DNA of 64,000 nt from Psoroptes ovis. Taxonomy: Eukaryota; Arthropoda; Arachnida; Sarcoptiformes; Psoroptidae. The notes beneath the pieces are model-generated. The model was not told the DNA's origin and searched no databases. It saw only the letters and a program-made list of their open reading frames with translations. Positions within the stretch are counted from its first letter, which is position 1. Every line of letters begins with the position of its first letter. Positions 11,025 through 21,927 of the stretch are shown here, piece by piece. Where the stretch lies: assembly GCA_002943765.1 (NCBI GenBank), contig PQWQ01000004.1, forward strand, positions 248,001 through 312,000. The letters are read 5' to 3'. Made by a program: the position numbers and the translations under genes.

Positions 11025-12198
11025 TTTTGTAATTGTTTGTCTAGCCGTTTTCGTTTGGTTGTTATGTGAACCTAACAAACAAACAAACCGAAATAGAATA
11101 GAAGAAATATTTAAACAATTGTGTGAATATTATTGATATAAAAATGAAATGTTATGCAACGTTTTACGCAAATACACAATTCAATGGTATAAATGACTCT
11201 TATGATTTTTTTTTTTTTTTTTTTTTGAAAAATATATGTTTTGCAATATTTAGGGTTAAGAGTATATATCAAAGATGTTCAAATAATGAAAATGATGAAA
11301 AAAAAATATCTTGAAATGAAATACTTGAAATGCAATCCATCCAATCCATTTTACTTACTGACTGATGATCTTTTCATAGATATTACATCATTTGAGTGTA
11401 TACATCCGATCCGATGATTACACCATGTTTTGATTTTTGACAAACGAAAAAAAAACTCAATTTGAAAGACTCAATGTTTGACAATTGTTGTCCATACAAT
11501 TCTTCGAATCGAAATTGTTATCCATTCAATTGAATCAATCATTGAATTGCGAATAAAATTTGAAATCAAAAAGAAATAATTCTTAAATCATTTAATCAAA
11601 TGTAAATTTATTCATTCGATACATTTGAATTTGAATCGTAAAAAAAAATCAGAGAATTTCAATACATCATTATTGATACAGATATTCATTTCGAATCAAT
11701 TTCTAAATTTTCAAACATATCAAAGCCAATAGGCGCACATCTTCCAAGTATCCTCCTTTGATTAATTCCAAATTTCAAAGTCTAATTCAAATTTTAATGA
11801 ATTTCATTTCCACAAAAATTACTTAGCTTTGTTATTTTAATTTTTTTTTTTTTGTGGAATTAATATATGTGTATTACACATCATCTAATGATAATTCATA
11901 TTATTTGGTGCTTCAATATTCAATTATTTATTAAACGAGTAATGTCTCATAAATAGATTATACGATTTACGATCCGAATAAACTTAGAATCCATACTGTG
12001 ATTATCATCGATTGATTGATTGATTGATTAATTGAAAATATATGATCGGTGCTTAATTTGTTATATTTTTTCGAATCATTCAAATGTTATTATTGTTCCT
12101 GTTTAAAAATTTTTATGAATTTCCATTTGTTGTTATACTCATAATTATAATTATTATTCAACAAACAAATCTTAACTTAAATTTTTCTCAACTGAAAA

Positions 12199-13575
12199 AT
12201 GGATCGATTTCAAGATCGTGCACAAAAATATTTTCGTTCAGCAAAATTTTGGTGGACTGGTAATAGTAATAACACTAATAATAATAATAATAATAATTAT
12301 AATAATGCTACTAAAAAATCAAATACAATTAAACAATATCAAAATCCATCATCATCAAACAATAATCGGCAAAACATTGGTGATGAACATTTTAATCAAA
12401 ATTTAAAACAAAATGATACAAAACAAGAATTTAAATTTGAAATAATTAAACCAAAATCGCAACGAAATCAACATGACAAAGATGATGATGATGATGATGA
12501 TGATGATGTGAATACAATCAGTGATAGTAGCGATGATTGTGATGATATTGAATTGGTTGATTATGTCTCCAATACTGAACAGCAGCAGCAATCAAAGTCA
12601 CAAAAGCTAGAATCCGCTACAACATCAAAACCATGTCGCCGTTATCAAAGTCGACCATCAAGAATCAATATAACCGGCGAGGAACAAAAATTATTACAAC
12701 AAAAATATGACCAACACCAACAACAACAGCAACAACAATTTTTGTTGGTCAAAAAATCATCGATCAAAAAATTATCGAATAAAAAATTGAAAAATTCATT
12801 TCGTAAAAAAATAATGAAAAAACGTACTCGAAGACCATTGAAAGCTGATCAAGAAAGAATGTATCCGTATTTGAAAAATGTGGATATACAAATTCAAGAT
12901 GATGATGAATTAGTAATCAATCATAGTAATGATGAACGACATAAATCAGAATCATCATCTTTAAAAGTTTTCCATAATGAAAATGATTCAAATTCAAATT
13001 ATAAAACATCATATGAAGAATATCATATGCCGTCAACATCTGCTGATATTGACGATGATATAAAATATGATAATAATGCATTGAGACTCGATCCAAATTC
13101 TTCATCACAATCAAAACCATCTCAGCCATTGAAAAACACGATAACAGCTTCGGATCGACGACAACAATTATCACGTCTTTATTCATTTGATCATCGTGAT
13201 CATCATTACAGTGATGATACGATCGATAATAATCAAAATGAAAATAGATTAAATGATAAATATCCATTGATACATCAAGAAGAAAAAAGAAATAATTCGA
13301 ATGATGATAATTCAAATCAATTCAATGAGTCCGGTCATCATCAAAACCAGCAGCAGCAGCAGCAGCACTTACAATTACCATGGTCCAATTATTCAAAACA
13401 AAATCGTACACCAAATATTGAACGTTCAAATACTGAACCATCATCACAAACGCTGATGGTCAGCATAGCAAACACTTCACCAATGCAATCATCAATGCAT
13501 TATCAACAACAGCCGCAACAATCGTTACAAAATTATCAAATAGAATCATCAACGGAAAATAATACAAATGATTTC

Positions 13576-13609
<34 letters not shown>

Positions 13610-15945
13610 GATCAATTATGATTAGACAATCATCATTTGATCATAATTATTTAACACCAACATCGGCTGCTTATCATCATCAATATCCATCATCATTGAG
13701 CTTACAATATAATTTAATCAGTAATAACAATAATAATAGTAATAATCAACAACATTTACAAACAACAAATAATTTATATGATAGACAACAAACGAATATT
13801 TTATATGGTACAAGTTCATCAGCATCATCATTATTATTAATGATGGCTAATGCTTCAAATGTAAATAATCCTATACAGCTGCAAAGTAATGGCGGTCACT
13901 ATGAATCGACATCAAGTATAAGTTCGAATGCGAGTAATTGTAGTGCAACATGTGCAGCGAATTTATTACATCCACCGGCTGCACATTCATCTGGTAATAA
14001 TTCTATATCACCAAGTGGTTCAAGAATATTACCGAAATTAAAGAATTTTGCCAAAAATCCATATTTAATGATGGATGATAGCATTAATTGTAGTAATAAT
14101 AAGGATAATAATAATAATACAAACAACAACTCTATGTCATCGAGGGCACCACCGATTATGGCATCACAATCAGTCGATGAATACAGCACTGGTCTCATTG
14201 ATCCTTGTAATCTTGCATTGATGATAGAACGGTCATCATTGGAAAATTTACCATTACCATCGACAACATCGGCCACTACGATAATGACTGAATATAATGT
14301 TTGTATGACATCATCATTGGGTAATAGTCGTCATAATAGTGTTAAAAACATTAATTCATTCAATAATTATTCCAATGATTTCAATTTACGATCAAATGAC
14401 AATGATAATGATGAAAACAATGATCATTATCATCATCCACCGATACAATCATCATTTTCATTAGATGTCCCAACATTAGACCGCTATGGTAATGTTTATT
14501 ATCATAACAACAATAATAATAATAATCAAAAATTAATGAATATAACCAATAATAATAATAATAATAATCAATATCAACAATCATCAGCGATCAATTCATT
14601 TTCACGTATTCATTCATCATCATCATCATCACCTTGTTCATATCGTGATTTAACACAAACAATATTGATTAATAATAATAATAGTATTATGGATTCGAAA
14701 CGACGATTATCACCGAATAATTATCAACGGCAATATAATTTATCATCACAGCAGCAGCAACCAAATTGCAGTTCAAATTATGATGAACAAAATTATGGTC
14801 AGCAACAACAGTTGAGACGTAGACAATTGCCTGAAATAAAAAGTTTACCACTGATGATCAATACAATTAATTCGAATGATAACAATAATAATGCAAATGA
14901 TTGTGATCAACAGCCACAATCAATGAATACGGCATCAACAATTGAACATCAATTATCACCAACAGTATCATCATCATCATCAACTGTGACTGCATCATCG
15001 AATGCACAACAGCAGCAAAGACAACGATTATTTCGGCGATCACCGCAACATCCACGTTTATCACGTCTAAGTTCATTTAATCAAAATCAACAACAATCAT
15101 ATTATCATGCACAACATCAACAACAGCAACAGTCAATAATTAATGCTTCAAATAATAATTCACGATTATCAGTACCTTCATTACGATTAACACATTCATT
15201 CGATGATGATCATCATCAACAATTACAAGATCAATATTATCAATCATCAACCAATAATAATAATAATAGTTTAGTTGCCAAAACACAACAACAAAGACAT
15301 TCATCACCGACAACACCAGGTGCATGGATAATGTCATTACCTGGTTATAATAATAACTGCACTGATAATAATAATAACAACAGTTTCAATACAATCACAA
15401 ATGTAGCAAAATCATCATTTTCATTATCATCATCGAACGTGGCGGCTATCTCATCAACAACAACAGTACAATCATCACTAACACAAAACAGCTTATCACA
15501 ACAAATAATGCGTAAACAATATTCAGTTGATTCAGTTGATTATAGAAAATTAATGTCACAAACATCATCACCATCAGCATCAGCAGCAACGACAACAAAT
15601 GGAATGGAAAAAGGAATAATGTTCAAACAATTATCGGTGACAAATTATAGTAATTCAAATAATCGATTATCACCATATTCAGATTCATGTATATCGATCA
15701 ATATTGAAAATAATAATGATCATAATACTTCAAATAATTGTGTAGAAACAACAATTAAATTAGCCAGACAAAGATTATTGCAGCAACAAGCATTTCAGCA
15801 ACAATTCGGTATCAAAACTATTGGACGAAAATTGCCAACAATTTATAATAATAATTGCAGCAGCAGCAATCAATTAACAGCAGCAGCAGCAGCACATCAT
15901 CATCATCATTCGCCATATTTTTGGCGCCATCCAAGGTTTATTTAA
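12199..15945 (+). CDS. Giant Asn/Gln/Ser-rich ORF, probably the 5' coding exon of SRPK
   Basis: An unbroken 1248-codon frame starts at an ATG two codons after an in-frame TGA. The protein begins MDRFQDRAQKYFRSAKFWW and is then mostly low complexity: Asn runs, Gln runs, an Asp run near residues 95-103 and a Lys/Arg-rich block at about 185-228 that looks like a nuclear localisation signal. An Ala-His run lies just before the end. No catalytic domain is recognisable. A short motif of the type R/K-x-x-S-F/V-D recurs about eight times. Read without splicing it ends at TAA 15943-15945. However, CCAAG|GTTTAT at 15935/15936 is a possible donor whose phase matches the acceptor TTTCAG|G at 16186/16187, so it may be exon 1 of the downstream kinase. 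No AATAAA lies between the two, which also favours one transcript. The alternative is a separate gene. The long open frame in AT-rich DNA makes real coding very likely. Confidence 0.85.
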
Positions 15946-16186
15946 TCAAATTTTTACCAGTTTTTAAATATTTTACATTTACACTGTTGAAATTTGAGAG
16001 CTTGATTTTGTTGTGTAAACAAACTTGATCAAAATTGCGCCGTCTATCATTTTATGATTGAATTTCAAAAATTTGAGTTTTTGAGAATTGATTTGTTTGT
16101 CTTTCATTATTTCTAATTTTTGTTTATTTTGTTTGTTTATTTACTTTATTAATTGACTGAAATATGAATTTTTACGATAATTTCAG
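15936..16186 (+). other. Putative intron joining the giant ORF to SRPK
   Basis: It is 251 nt long, with donor AAG|GTTTAT and acceptor GATAATTTCAG. The exon before ends with AG, the exon after starts with G, and together they restore the AGG codon and keep frame. The interval contains in-frame stops, no poly(A) signal, and an alternative ATG at 16164 just upstream of the acceptor. The GTTTAT donor is weaker than the others in the gene. Confidence 0.55.
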
Positions 16187-19100
16187 GAAATCATTAAGTT
16201 TAGAAGATGCGGCAGCCGAAACGGATCTGTATTCAAACAATCATCATCAACATCAACAATTGTATCAAACGAATAATAATCAAAATCAATTATGTCAAAC
16301 ACCACATCAACAACAGCCACAATTACAGCAACAGCAACATCAATCATTTGATATTAAAAGTGATATTTGTGGACCACCACATCAATTATCAACACAAGCA
16401 TCATTATCATCGAATTCAAGTGCTGGTTATACTGGAGCAGTCAGTGTTGGAGCTGGCAACACAATTGGACGTAATACGATTGGTGATGCAAACAATATGA
16501 TTGTGATTGATGCGAATAATAGAGAATCATCATCAGCTTCACAATTGTGTTGCCCCAACAATAATAATAATAATTCAATGAAAACAATAGTGAACAATTC
16601 AAATCGAATAATTGATAAAGATGTTGAAGATTTAGAATATATTGCTTATTTATGTAAACGTTTTATTAATGAAGAAAAAGATGTTGATGAAGAACAAGAA
16701 CAAGAAGATTTAATTGATTATAAATTAGGCGGTTATCATCCATTGAAAATTTTCGATGTTTTAAATTCAAGATATTCGGCAATACTTAAATTGGGTTGGG
16801 GTCATTTTTCAACCGTATGGCTTTGCTGGGACATGAAGTATGTTTAATTTATTTTGTCATCAATTAACATTCATTAATTATTTTATTTTTGCAGAGAAAA
16901 AATTTTCGTTGCAATCAAAGTGGTCAAAAGTGCTGGACAATACACTGAAACAGCACACGATGAAATAACATTATTGATGAGGGTATGTTCATTATTGCAT
17001 TAATGCTTGATGTAAATATACATTTAAATCTCAACAAAATAATAATACCCTAGGTTCGTAAAGCTGATCCTGATCATAATCAAGAAATTGTACAAATGTA
17101 TGATAGCTTTCAAATCAACGGTATTAATGGATCTCGTAAGCATCTCTATTTATCAATTTGTTTATTTGCTTAAAATTTTTATTTATATTTGAATAAATAT
17201 TCAAAGATGTTTGTATGGTGTTCGAAGTACTTGGCTGTACATTATTGGATTTAATTATCAAATCACAATATAATGGTATACCATTGGAAAATGTACGAAG
17301 CATAATTAAACAGGTATCAATTGCTTATTGTTTATTATTGAATATATTTATTAATAATCAATTATTTGAAGGTATTACGTGGTTTACACTATCTTCATCA
17401 TACATGTGGCATAATACATACTGATCTGAAACCAGAAAATGTTTTGCTGGTTGGTAGCCATGAAATGGCACAAAAATTAGCATTTAAAGCATTATATCGT
17501 ATACATAATAATATTCCATTGCCTGTTTCATATAAATCAAACGCACCAATAGCTCAGCTTGGTCAGTAAATATTAATAAATTGAAAAAACCATGTGATAT
17601 TTATTATTATTTGTTTGTAGAAGCTGAAAGTCGTCGAATTAAAAAGAAATTTCGCCGTAAAATCAAGAAAAAAGCTAAAAAACTAGCCAACACAAAAACA
17701 GATACAATCTCGATGGCCACCGTCGATGATTCACAACAACAAATTGATATTGATGATAATATATCAATACGTGATGATGATAATGATTCAACAACAATGA
17801 ACAGTAGTTCGAAACAAAATAATGTTGATAATAATTTTTTCATGCCTGAATTTGCATATCTCTATGATCCTGGTTACATTAAATATTATGAAGGTGTTGG
17901 TTATCCTGAATTTGCTGTCGAAATTCTTGAATCAGCATCACTGTGGATTCGAAAAGAATTTCAAATCGATAAAAATAGCTGTGAACCTGCATTCGAAATA
18001 TGTGATGTTAAAGTGAAAATTGGTGATCTTGGCAATGCCTGTTGGGTGGTATGTTTAGAATTTGAAATTTATTATCACCAAGTTCTTGCTAATTAATTCG
18101 ATTCATTTTTTAGGATCATCATTATTCAGAGGATATTCAAACTAGACAGTATCGAAGTCCTGAAGTGATATTACGAGCCGGTTATGGTCCATCGGCTGAT
18201 ATATGGTCAGTTGCATGTTTAGCATTTGAACTATCAACCGGTGATTATCTGTTCGATCCACGTGCAACATCATCGACGACACGTGATGAAGATCATATTG
18301 CACGCATGATGGAATTGTTAGGCCCACTACCTCGTGAAATTATCTTTGCTGGTGCTCGCTGTCAAAAATTTTTCGATAATCAAGGTATTTGTTTTCACAA
18401 TATAGCCTCTAATAATCTAATTGAATTTTTTGATTTTAGGACGATTTTTGAAGCGGCCATTCGAAGATTATGACATTTATTCATTACTGGTTAATAATCA
18501 TAAATTTCCTAAACCAGTAGCAAATATATTTGCTGATTTTCTTGAAAAACTCTTAAATTACAATCCAACAATACGGCCAACAGCATTAGAATGTTTGAAA
18601 CATCCATTCATAACATGTGATTATAATTATTCAACAATGATTGAAATAGCTGCTGCAAATGCAGCTGCACGTAAACAACAACAACATCATCAACAAGAAT
18701 TTAATAATAATATCGATGACGATGATGATGATGATGATGAGGATGAGGATGAAAATGATGATTTTAGTAGAGATTCATCTGAATGTACTGATAATAATAA
18801 TCATCATCATCATCATCATCATTTTAGTAATAATACAAGTTACAATTCAATCAATGAAAATGATAATAATCAAAATGATAATCATAATCAAAACGAATCA
18901 TTATCATTATCATCATCACGTATTATCGATCATCATCATCATCATAATCAACAAAATGATGATGAAAATAATTGTTCAACACGAACAGATTCAAATGATA
19001 ATTGCAATAATAATAATAATAATAATCAAACAACAACAATGGCAGCATCAAGTAATAATAATAATAATTTGATAAATTATAATAATGCTGGATTATTAAT

Positions 19101-19335
19101 GAATAAATCGAAATGTTGTCATGTAAAAAATAATAATAATAATAACAATAAAGACTCTAGCAATCAAAATAGCATCAATTTTAAATCATCGAATCAAAAT
19201 GTTCGAAATAATATGAATAATTTGAAATTATCAGATGATGAAAATGGAGATGAAGACGAAGATGATGATGATGAAGATAATTATAATAATTATGTAGATG
19301 TTATTGATGACGAAGATGATGAAAGTGATTATTAA
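16164..19335 (+). CDS. SRPK: SRPK-family serine/arginine-protein kinase (kinase part, 911-aa form)
   Basis: SRPKs phosphorylate Arg-Ser dipeptides of splicing factors. The exons, by splice sites, are 16164-16837 (from 16187 if spliced), 16895-16982, 17054-17135, 17207-17313, 17372-17561, 17621-18048, 18114-18384 and 18440-19335; all phases agree and the total is 911 codons plus stop. Kinase landmarks in this numbering: glycine loop LGWGHFSTVW 210-219, VAIK lysine 233, alpha-C Glu 243 or 248 in YTETAHDE, hinge MVFEVLG 285-291, catalytic loop HTDLKPEN 333-340, DLG in place of DFG at 516-518, RQYRSPEV activation-loop end 534-541, DIWSVACLAFEL, and HPF 668-670. The split-kinase spacer (about 345-505) is basic then acidic. 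After the kinase there is an unusually long acidic, His- and Asn-rich tail of about 240 residues. The N-terminal 200 residues are Gln/Asn-rich. The start at 16164 is the alternative to reading in from the giant upstream ORF, which would give 2149 aa. Confidence 0.95.
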
Positions 19336-19362
19336 AATTAACATGAATAATCAAATTAATCT

Positions 19363-19388
19363 GAATCAATCAATTAATTGATTGATTC
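19363..19388. repeat. 26-bp perfect palindrome in the SRPK 3' UTR
   Basis: GAATCAATCAATT followed by AATTGATTGATTC lies 27 bp after the SRPK stop and is followed by ten A. In RNA it could form a stem close to the stop codon. Confidence 0.85.
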
Positions 19389-19426
19389 ACAAAAAAAAAA
19401 CAGAAACCGCCGAACATCAGTGAAAA

Positions 19427-19436
19427 AATAAATAAA
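19427..19436 (+). promoter_or_regulatory. Poly(A) signals of SRPK
   Basis: Two overlapping AATAAA hexamers occur about 92-101 nt after the stop codon; further AATAAA copies follow near 19447 and 19564. Which one is used cannot be told from sequence. Confidence 0.55.
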
Positions 19437-19917
19437 AACACTGAAAATAAATAAATTGTAAACTTTACACAAACAGCTACTGTTCAATCAATTCTATCCA
19501 AAAATACAAACATGTGTATTGGTAAACTTGACTGTTTGATTATAATTGAAAATTTTTGTGATTAAATAAATACAAATGATGTATAAAGAGAAATATATTC
19601 ACTGATACAAATTATTATGAATAATAATGCAAATTACACAAATACATAATAATTAATTAATTTATTATTTTTACTATCAATTCATTAATTGTCAACTGTT
19701 TTTCTCATTTCTCATTTTTTTTTGTTTGTTTGAAATTAATGAATTATTTATTTCCTTTCACCGACAATAATTGAAAAAAAAAATTGAATAGACATTTAAT
19801 AATAATTAAAATAAACATGTAAACACACATACACACTGTTTTTGAAGTATCTGAGAATAATAAAATTATTAATTGAACTAATTAATCTTAATATATTTGT
19901 CATTTGAATTTAATTAA

Positions 19918-19923
19918 TTTATT
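19918..19923 (-). promoter_or_regulatory. Poly(A) signal of the minus-strand gene
   Basis: AATAAA on the minus strand, 20 nt past the stop codon at 19944. It would give a very short 3' UTR. Other candidates lie further down at about 19660 and 19745. Confidence 0.45.
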
Positions 19924-19943
19924 AATTAATTTGTCCATCGAAT

Positions 19944-21443
19944 TTATTTTTTCGTAGATTTTTTCGTCGTTTTCTTTGCTGAAGACTTCGTGTCTTTGTT
20001 TGCTTTTCGACTAGTTGATTGGTAAGTTCGTTTGACCGCTGTCTTTTTATCATTTGATTCATCTAAATTTTGTCCACTATCACCATTATCTGCAGGAGTC
20101 AATCTTTTCAATTTAATTTGCGATTGTTGAAATTTACATGAATAAATTTGTATTAATTCATTTGATGATGAATTAATATTTTGTTCCAAGTCATTCTCTT
20201 GATCATCGTTGTGATCGTTGTTCTGACCGAAAATGGACATGAATTAATATGAATATGAATTTTTAAAAAAAAAACTTACCAGAATTTGTTGAATCATTTC
20301 AAATATATGATCAGTATTACAATCACTTTGGATCAATGAAAATTCATTGAATTTATTTCTAATTTTTGACATGAAAATATCGATGAAATCATTTTTCATT
20401 TGAATGAAATATTTAGGGCAATTAATGTATTGTTTATTTATTAAATTTGTTAAAGTATTGCTGCCACCATCATCAAAATCTATTGAATTGGTTTGCATTT
20501 CCAATATATCCAGCTGATTTTGAATCGATGCAATGTCCGATTGAAGACTAGCAAAATTGTTTTCATGATTCCAAATTGATTTTTCAATATTTAATAATTC
20601 ATTTTTTAAATAATTGAAATTTTTATCGATACGTTCATCTATTTCACATAATTTTTCCAAATGAGCTGAACGAATGTCTACGATTTGGAAAAATTCCAGC
20701 TCAGGATAATCGCTGACTTGATTATTATTATTATCATCATCGGTTTCATCAAAATCGCTCCTAATCAAATGAAAAAATAAATGAATAGATTGAGATTAAT
20801 TGCTATAAATAATGGGATATAATCACTTCGCCGGGAACCGCAAGGCTGCTGACGGCTGAGAATGCTTATGATTAATCGATTGTTTCACTTCTTTAATGCA
20901 ATTCATAATCGGGTGCATACGTTTGTGTATGAATAAACCGAATGTTATCATAATGTTCTCTGTAGCATGTTCATTTTGGCCTATTACTTTTAAATCTTGT
21001 CGATGTAATCGTGAATTGAATGATAATAATTCAAAATGTTGATTCAATTTACGCCATAAATCATCCATTGTAACACGTTCATTTAGCAGCATTGTTTTAT
21101 TGCTAATCGCTGAAAAACAGATCGATACCAGCCGTATGAATGAAGGTAATATTGGCCGTTGTGTGAATTGATACAGATTAAAATCAATTTCAGCCTCATT
21201 TAAATAAACATCAATGTATTCATATGCTAATGACAATGGAATTGATTCTGCTACATTTGGTCTTGCTCTTATTATTGGTATCGGTGTCAATGCCGCTTTG
21301 CCGATTGGAACTGGTGCTTGAAAAGATAACATTGGTGTTTGACGTATTAATAATGAACGATTATTTACATTATTGTCATTATTATTCGAAGAATATACTG
21401 ATTTATAGTGATTATTATTTTTTGGCGTACGATATTCCATCAT
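19944..21443 (-). CDS. Uncharacterised 458-aa coiled-coil protein with Lys-rich tail
   Basis: Three exons, read on the minus strand: 21443-20827, 20760-20280 and 20222-19944. The introns are 66 nt (GCGAA|GTGATT ... GATTAG|G) and 57 nt (ATTCTG|GTAAGT ... GGTCAG|AAC), and both preserve frame, so the 458-aa model is well supported. I chose the ATG at 21443 because an in-frame TGA lies just 15 nt before the TTG at 21458. Residues 1-45 are Asn-rich and basic. About 60-205 looks like a compact helical domain with motifs such as LSLAYEYIDVYLNEAEIDF and VTMDDLWRKLNQHFELL. About 237-295 is a probable coiled coil (EKLCEIDERIDKNFNYLKNE). About 367-458 is acidic/Asn-rich, then very Lys-rich at the end (KKTTKKSTKK), which could bind nucleic acid or microtubules or act as a nuclear signal. 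I do not recognise the family. A centromere, kinetochore or spindle role is possible but is only a guess from the architecture. Confidence 0.85.
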
Positions 21444-21585
21444 TGTTGTTCTTTTCAATCATCTGTCAAAAATTTTAGCTTCAATTTTATTTATTTTTTA
21501 ATTGTAAAAAACACGCATGCATTTTGAATCGATCAGTCATATTGTTATTTTTAAACATTTTCAGTTTCAAAAAATCATGCCTTCA

Positions 21586-21790
21586 AATTTCCAAAGACTA
21601 TAGCCTTCTATTTTTGAAAAAAGATGGCGATCTTTACAGATTTTTTTCGATTTTTTCGAAAATTTCCACGTACTATAGCCTCAGATTTCTTCAAAATTTT
21701 AGAAATTTCCGAAGACTATATACTTATATTTTTCCGATTTTTTCAAAAATTTCCAAAGACTATAGCCCGAGATTTTCTCTAAAAAATTCT
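21586..21790. repeat. Degenerate tandem repeat upstream of the minus-strand gene
   Basis: The block AATTTCCAAAGACTATAGCC recurs in variant form starting at about 21586, 21661, 21704 and 21748, that is, with spacings of 75, 43 and 44 bp. The blocks are joined by T-rich sequence containing CGATTTTTTCGAAAA. It lies 130-350 bp upstream of the start codon of the 458-aa gene. A 110-codon plus-strand frame across it is a by-product of the repeat. Confidence 0.75.
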
Positions 21791-21818
21791 AACATTGTCA
21801 TAGAAAATCAATACTCAC

Positions 21819-21927
21819 CAAAAAACTCAAGTATTGATTCGAATAGAGATCTATGACCATCCAAACAATTATGCCGATTGAGATCATTGTTGTTGCTAGA
21901 AAGAATGTCCGTGCCATGTGCTTTATT
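21819..21927 (-). CDS. Isolated exon-like segment encoding one transmembrane helix
   Basis: On the minus strand a good acceptor (CATTTTTCATTTTCCAG) precedes 21927 and a strong donor (G|GTGAGT) follows 21819. The 109 nt between them have one open frame of 36 codons after a single leading base. It encodes a basic stretch (IKHMAR), a hydrophobic helix (TFFLATTMISIGIIVWMV) and then IDLYSNQYLSFL. Base composition is richer in G+C than the surroundings. The pattern of a basic lead, one helix and a Tyr-rich exit resembles the first membrane segment of DEG/ENaC channels, but 36 residues are too few to be sure. It does not join the 458-aa gene in frame: splicing to the acceptor at 21464/21463 gives a stop after 15 codons. 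Partner exons were not found. Confidence 0.4.

Larger units (their letters stand above)
1..12198. other. Repeat-rich non-coding region upstream of SRPK
   Basis: No open frame in this stretch exceeds about 92 codons, and none has coding-like composition. It is made of AT-rich DNA interrupted by homopolymers (A at 962-987, T at 7259-7288), CA/TG, GAT, ATTC and especially ATT/AAT runs, plus the short palindromic elements listed separately. I see no exon with good splice sites. One weak exception is a minus-strand GTAAGT donor near 11355, which could end a non-coding first exon of a divergent transcript. Confidence 0.75.
19336..19943. other. Convergent intergenic region between SRPK and the minus-strand gene
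   Basis: About 608 bp of very AT-rich sequence separate the two stop codons. It holds poly(A) signals for both strands and AT palindromes, and no open frame of note. Confidence 0.85.

Noticed and set aside
12917..13315. 132-codon minus-strand frame inside the giant ORF
   Set aside because: It is the mirror of ATT/GAT/CAT repeats of the plus-strand coding sequence, rich in Tyr, His and Met, and has no independent signal. The same holds for the other antisense and shifted frames over 12200-19335.
18659..19072. 137-codon plus-strand frame full of Met and Ile runs
   Set aside because: It is the shifted reading of the GAT/AAT/CAT repeats in the SRPK tail.
12199..19335. Dictyostelium-like or Plasmodium-like origin, suggested by Asn runs and high AT
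   Set aside because: The animal-type SRPK, intergenic DNA with TG/CA and CAT microsatellites, a 42-kb gene-free stretch and moderate AT content fit an arthropod better.
21524..21856. 110-codon plus-strand frame with repeated Phe-Ser-Lys-Ile-Ser
   Set aside because: It starts at TTG, is generated by the 44-bp tandem repeat, and overlaps the orphan minus-strand exon; no independent coding evidence.
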